Shown: piece after piece, positions 61,884 through 64,000 of the stretch
How positions within the stretch are numbered: position 1 is the stretch's first letter
How the letters are laid out: every line of letters begins with the position of its first letter
Assembly: GCA_027488845.1 (NCBI GenBank)
Contig: JAIYBC010000016.1
Span: 44,437 to 108,436, forward strand
Origin: Verrucomicrobiales bacterium
GTDB lineage: Bacteria; Verrucomicrobiota; Verrucomicrobiia; Limisphaerales; UBA9464
Reading direction: 5' to 3'
Length of the DNA stretch: 64,000 bases
The notes under the pieces: generated by a model
Database searches by the model: none
What the model was told of the DNA's origin: nothing
Seen by the model: the letters and a program-made list of their open reading frames with translations, nothing else
Program-made: the position numbers and the translations under genes

Positions 61884-62551
61884 TGGGCACCTGCGGCGAG
61901 ACGCGGGAGGGATTCCATCCGTTCCCGCATCGCGTCCGTCCAGCCTTCGGTCAGGTAGCGGTAGAGCCATCCGCGCGCCCGGGACAGGCGTCGGTAGGAG
62001 GCCGCGAGGTCGAGGACCATGGTGATCCGGCGATTGGGGCAGTTGAGCTCGCCGACGTCGTGGGTGGCGACGGTCTCGAACCCGAGCACCCGGGAATGGA
62101 ACGCGAAGGGGCTGTGCGTCTCGCCCTCGAACACGTCGGTGATGTAGTGGGTGAACCCGCGTTGGACCGTCTCGCGGACGGCCTCGCGCATGAGCGCGGT
62201 CGCGACGAGCACGTTGCCGCGTTGTTCCGGGGAAACGGCGAAGCGTCCGATCTCGGCGATGCGGGAGTTGCGGATGAACTGGTCGAGGTCGGTGCGCACC
62301 AGCTTGAAGCCGTACTGGGCGTACAGGTCGAGAGGCGGCGCGTAGAGGACCCGGAGGACCCCGACCGGTTGGCCTTCCAGACGGACGACGAACCACGAGA
62401 TGTCCGGCGAAGCCAGGTCCGACGAGGCCACCAGCCGGTTGTCGTCGGCGATCCAGTTCTTTTCGTCGCGGTAGGTGCTGCGCATGACGGCGAGGGCCTG
62501 CTGGCGCCCCCACTCGTCTTCCACGCGGAGGACGTCAAGGTGTCGGTTCAT
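61880..62551 (-). CDS. GNAT-fold acyltransferase
   Basis: 223 residues. SWFVVRLEGQPVGVLRVLY (about 57-75), SRIAEIGRFAVSPEQRGNVLVATALMREAV (about 100-129: the acyl-CoA-binding loop Q/RxxG) and the C-terminal FHSRVLGFETVA strand are GNAT signatures, closest in style to N-acyl-amino-acid synthases (EIGRFAV). It overlaps the acyltransferase gene upstream by 17 nt in the same orientation. A GNAT enzyme translationally coupled to a PlsC enzyme is the arrangement of ornithine-lipid (OlsB-OlsA) synthesis, so an aminolipid role is proposed. Protein or small-molecule acetylation remains possible. Confidence 0.75.
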   Translation of the reverse strand: MNRHLDVLRVEDEWGRQQALAVMRSTYRDEKNWIADDNRLVASSDLASPDISWFVVRLEGQPVGVLRVLYAPPLDLYAQYGFKLVRTDLDQFIRNSRIAEIGRFAVSPEQRGNVLVATALMREAVRETVQRGFTHYITDVFEGETHSPFAFHSRVLGFETVATHDVGELNCPNRRITMVLDLAASYRRLSRARGWLYRYLTEGWTDAMRERMESLPRLAAGAQ

Positions 62552-63458
62552 CGTCGGTTCGGGTTCTGGGGTTTTCGGGTGACCATGCCTTTCCGCAGAG
62601 GGTCGAAATGGTGCCGAGGATCCGGGCGTTCCAGGCCAGGAGGTCCCGGCGGTTGGGGGAGGGGAGGTCCGGAGGAGTGAGGGGTTCGCCGATGTGGACC
62701 TCGAACGATTCGAGGTCGCGGATCGGCCCGAGCCCGGGTCCACTGCGGAATCGAAGGCCCACCGGCACCACGGTCGCACCACACTCGAGGGAGAGGCGCG
62801 CGGCGCCGCCGAGTCCCCGGAGCATCCGGTTCCGGTCCCGGTGCGCGGTGCCTTCGGGGAAGATGCCGACGCGGCTGTGCTGCCTGAGGAGGAGCGCCGC
62901 GCGCTCCATCGGGGGCGGCACGTCGTCGAACCAGCGGCGCATGAAGTTCAGCCAACGGGGTCGCAGATCCTTCCGCACGACCACGATGGGCTCGTTCAGC
63001 GACAGGATCCACCCGAGCACCGGAATCACGATGAAGTTCCAGTCGGCGAGGAAGTGCACGTTGCGTCCGCGGCCGAGGAACGTGAGCAGGGCGGGCAGGA
63101 TGACCGCTTCCAGCCGCTGGTTGTGGTTCGCCGCGAAGACGACCGCGCCGGAAAGGGATGCCAGGCGTTCCGCGCCGTACACCGCTCGGATCCGGGAACG
63201 GAAGGCCAACAGCACGAGGCGGATCGTCCAACGCAGGGCCCGGCGGTCGTGGAGGTGGGGCAGTGGACGGAACAGGATCTCCCGGATCGTCGGGAGGCTT
63301 GTCGACGGAGGATCGGTCCGGAAGGGAAGTGTCCCGGTTTTCGAGGACGTCGCAGTCGTCGCCACCACGACAAATTCACCTCCGTTTGGAACGGACCGGT
63401 GGTGAAACGGTGAACTTGGTGTGAAACGGTCGCGGTTTGCGCGGGAAACCGGGGGCAA
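62535..63458 (-). CDS. PlsC-family acyltransferase
   Basis: Up to 307 residues. NHNQRLEAVILPALL (His about 112) sits at motif I of glycerolipid acyltransferases, but the usual H-X4-D is H-X4-E here. VGIFPEGTAHRDRNRML (about 198-214) is motif III, and VVPVGLRFRSG follows. The start is uncertain: the first 28 residues are not family-like, and GTG codons at 63368 or 63365 (after the run GGEFV) give a better N-terminus. Membrane helix around ALRWTIRLVLLAF. Probably acylates a lysolipid or, with the coupled GNAT enzyme, a lyso-aminolipid. Confidence 0.8.
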   Translation of the reverse strand: MPPVSRANRDRFTPSSPFHHRSVPNGGEFVVVATTATSSKTGTLPFRTDPPSTSLPTIREILFRPLPHLHDRRALRWTIRLVLLAFRSRIRAVYGAERLASLSGAVVFAANHNQRLEAVILPALLTFLGRGRNVHFLADWNFIVIPVLGWILSLNEPIVVVRKDLRPRWLNFMRRWFDDVPPPMERAALLLRQHSRVGIFPEGTAHRDRNRMLRGLGGAARLSLECGATVVPVGLRFRSGPGLGPIRDLESFEVHIGEPLTPPDLPSPNRRDLLAWNARILGTISTLCGKAWSPENPRTRTDDEPTP

Positions 63459-63465
63459 GGCCCGC

Positions 63466-63494
63466 TGGAGATTCCAAGCCGGACCGGTTAGGAT
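63466..63494 (+). promoter_or_regulatory. Promoter of the coiled-coil gene
   Basis: TGGAGA (63466-63471), 17-nt spacer, TAGGAT (63489-63494), 7 nt to the ATG at 63502. The -35 box is poor. Confidence 0.4.
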
Positions 63495-63501
63495 CCGGCC
63501 T

Positions 63502-63780
63502 ATGAAATCCGCCTACGAACTCGCTATGGAACGCCTGAGCAAGACCGAGCCGGCCCGGAAGTTGACCGCGGCCCAAAAGGCCGAGATCGCCGAGGTGGAT
63601 TCCCAGTGCACGGCCCGCCTGGCGCAGGCCGAGTTGGCCTTGAAGGACGAGCTGGCCGCGGCCGCGGAGCAACGGGACTACGAGAAGGCCGAAGAAGCCC
63701 GTCGGCGCTTCTCGATCGACCGCGCCAAGATCGAGGAGGATCGCGAAGCCCGGAAGCAGCGCATCCGGGATGGGAAGTGA
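63502..63780 (+). CDS. Small coiled-coil protein
   Basis: 92 residues, highly charged and helical throughout (QKAEIAEVDSQCTARL, then DELAAAAEQRDYEKAEEARRRF). The heptad-like pattern and N-terminus MKSAYELAMERLSKTEP look like a conserved protein of this lineage, but I recognise no function. The frame is open 27 codons upstream; the promoter and repeat-free start favour 63502. Faces away from the PlsC gene. Confidence 0.65.
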   Translation: MKSAYELAMERLSKTEPARKLTAAQKAEIAEVDSQCTARLAQAELALKDELAAAAEQRDYEKAEEARRRFSIDRAKIEEDREARKQRIRDGK

Positions 63781-63840
63781 AGGGGTGCTTGCCCGTTGCC
63801 CGTCGTCAGGTGTCAGCCAACGCTGTGTACCAGCGGCCTA

Positions 63841-63884
63841 CCGCTTCACCGCTTCACCGCTTCAACCCTTCAACCCTTCAACCC
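63841..63884 (+). repeat. Period-8 tandem repeat
   Basis: Three copies of CCGCTTCA (63841-63864) followed by two of ACCCTTCA (63865-63880) and a partial third. Lies between two genes, outside any coding frame I can support. Confidence 0.8.
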
Positions 63885-63906
63885 ATCGGTGTCCTGGAAA
63901 GGGATG

Positions 63907-64000
63907 CTAAAGTGAGGCCAAGAGGGAGTTGAGGCGGGGCACGGCGGCGGCTTCCGTGGCATTGTCTCTAATGGACTGGCGGAGCCACCGGATGAACTTC
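63907..64000 (-). CDS. C-terminal tail of a gene entering from the right
   Basis: About 31 residues are visible, ending ...LNSLLASL and a TAG at 63909-63907. The rest is beyond the window. Codon choice looks coding (KFIRWLRQSIRDNATEAAAV), but the family cannot be told from this stretch. Confidence 0.4.
   Translation of the reverse strand, partial: KFIRWLRQSIRDNATEAAAVPRLNSLLASL

Noticed and set aside
1..64000. tRNA, rRNA, CRISPR arrays and insertion sequences
   Set aside because: Scanned intergenic gaps by eye for T-loop sequence, regularly spaced repeats and transposase-like proteins; none seen. A dedicated tRNA and IS search would settle it.

Overview
The window is GC-rich chromosomal DNA, almost wall-to-wall coding, from a Gram-negative bacterium, most likely a Verrucomicrobiota member near the Limisphaerales/Pedosphaera group (subdivision 3). 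This placement is inference. It rests on BamA and Skp (an outer membrane), two PEP-CTERM surface proteins, an H-X9-DG type pseudopilin, a HEAT/cytochrome c protein of the Pirellula/Verrucomicrobium heme-binding type, a CotH-kinase protein, a delta-60/Ig surface protein and general lack of Shine-Dalgarno sequences. No rRNA, tRNA, CRISPR array, insertion sequence or prophage was recognised.

Layout. 0-10 kb: a chemoreceptor cut by the left edge, a cobA-hemD fusion, glutaredoxin, a secreted unknown, an acylphosphatase / metallophosphoesterase / heptosyltransferase run, a cytochrome protein and a phosphohexomutase. 10-16.4 kb: Gre-like factor divergent from a NYN-LOTUS protein, a sialidase/ABC permease pair and a CotH protein. 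16.4-23.9 kb: a leftward core cluster dnaB-bamA-skp-ispD-rpoD ending in a strong terminator. 23.9-27.3 kb: a leftward run headed by a clear cobalamin riboswitch and encoding a PEP-CTERM protein, a Cys-rich CWC/DUF5522 protein, a secreted protein and a pseudopilin. 27.5-36.7 kb: PfkB kinase, glycosyltransferase, second PEP-CTERM protein, hom, glutaredoxin, mutS, a double siroheme-decarboxylase-like protein and msrP. 36.7-41.4 kb: remains of a deoxysugar/surface polysaccharide locus, whose last two genes are clearly lower in GC. 41.4-51.7 kb: Na+/solute symporter, CII-like regulator, alcohol dehydrogenase, lipoprotein esterase, WD-repeat-like protein, a giant delta-60 protein and an M48 protease. 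51.7-64 kb: a MacA/MacB-type exporter with two permeases, clpB, cstA, a GNAT/PlsC pair, a coiled-coil protein and the tail of one more gene.

Themes. Envelope and surface functions dominate. The best candidate for an undescribed system is the riboswitch-headed operon at 24-27.3 kb: vitamin B12 level appears to control a set of extracellular or surface-anchored proteins that includes no recognisable B12 transporter or enzyme. Other recurring signals are a -35/-10 promoter placed only 6-11 nt before the ATG of at least seven genes (leaderless or nearly so), a C-terminal module shared by three unrelated secreted proteins, and a matching palindrome in front of two envelope transcription units.
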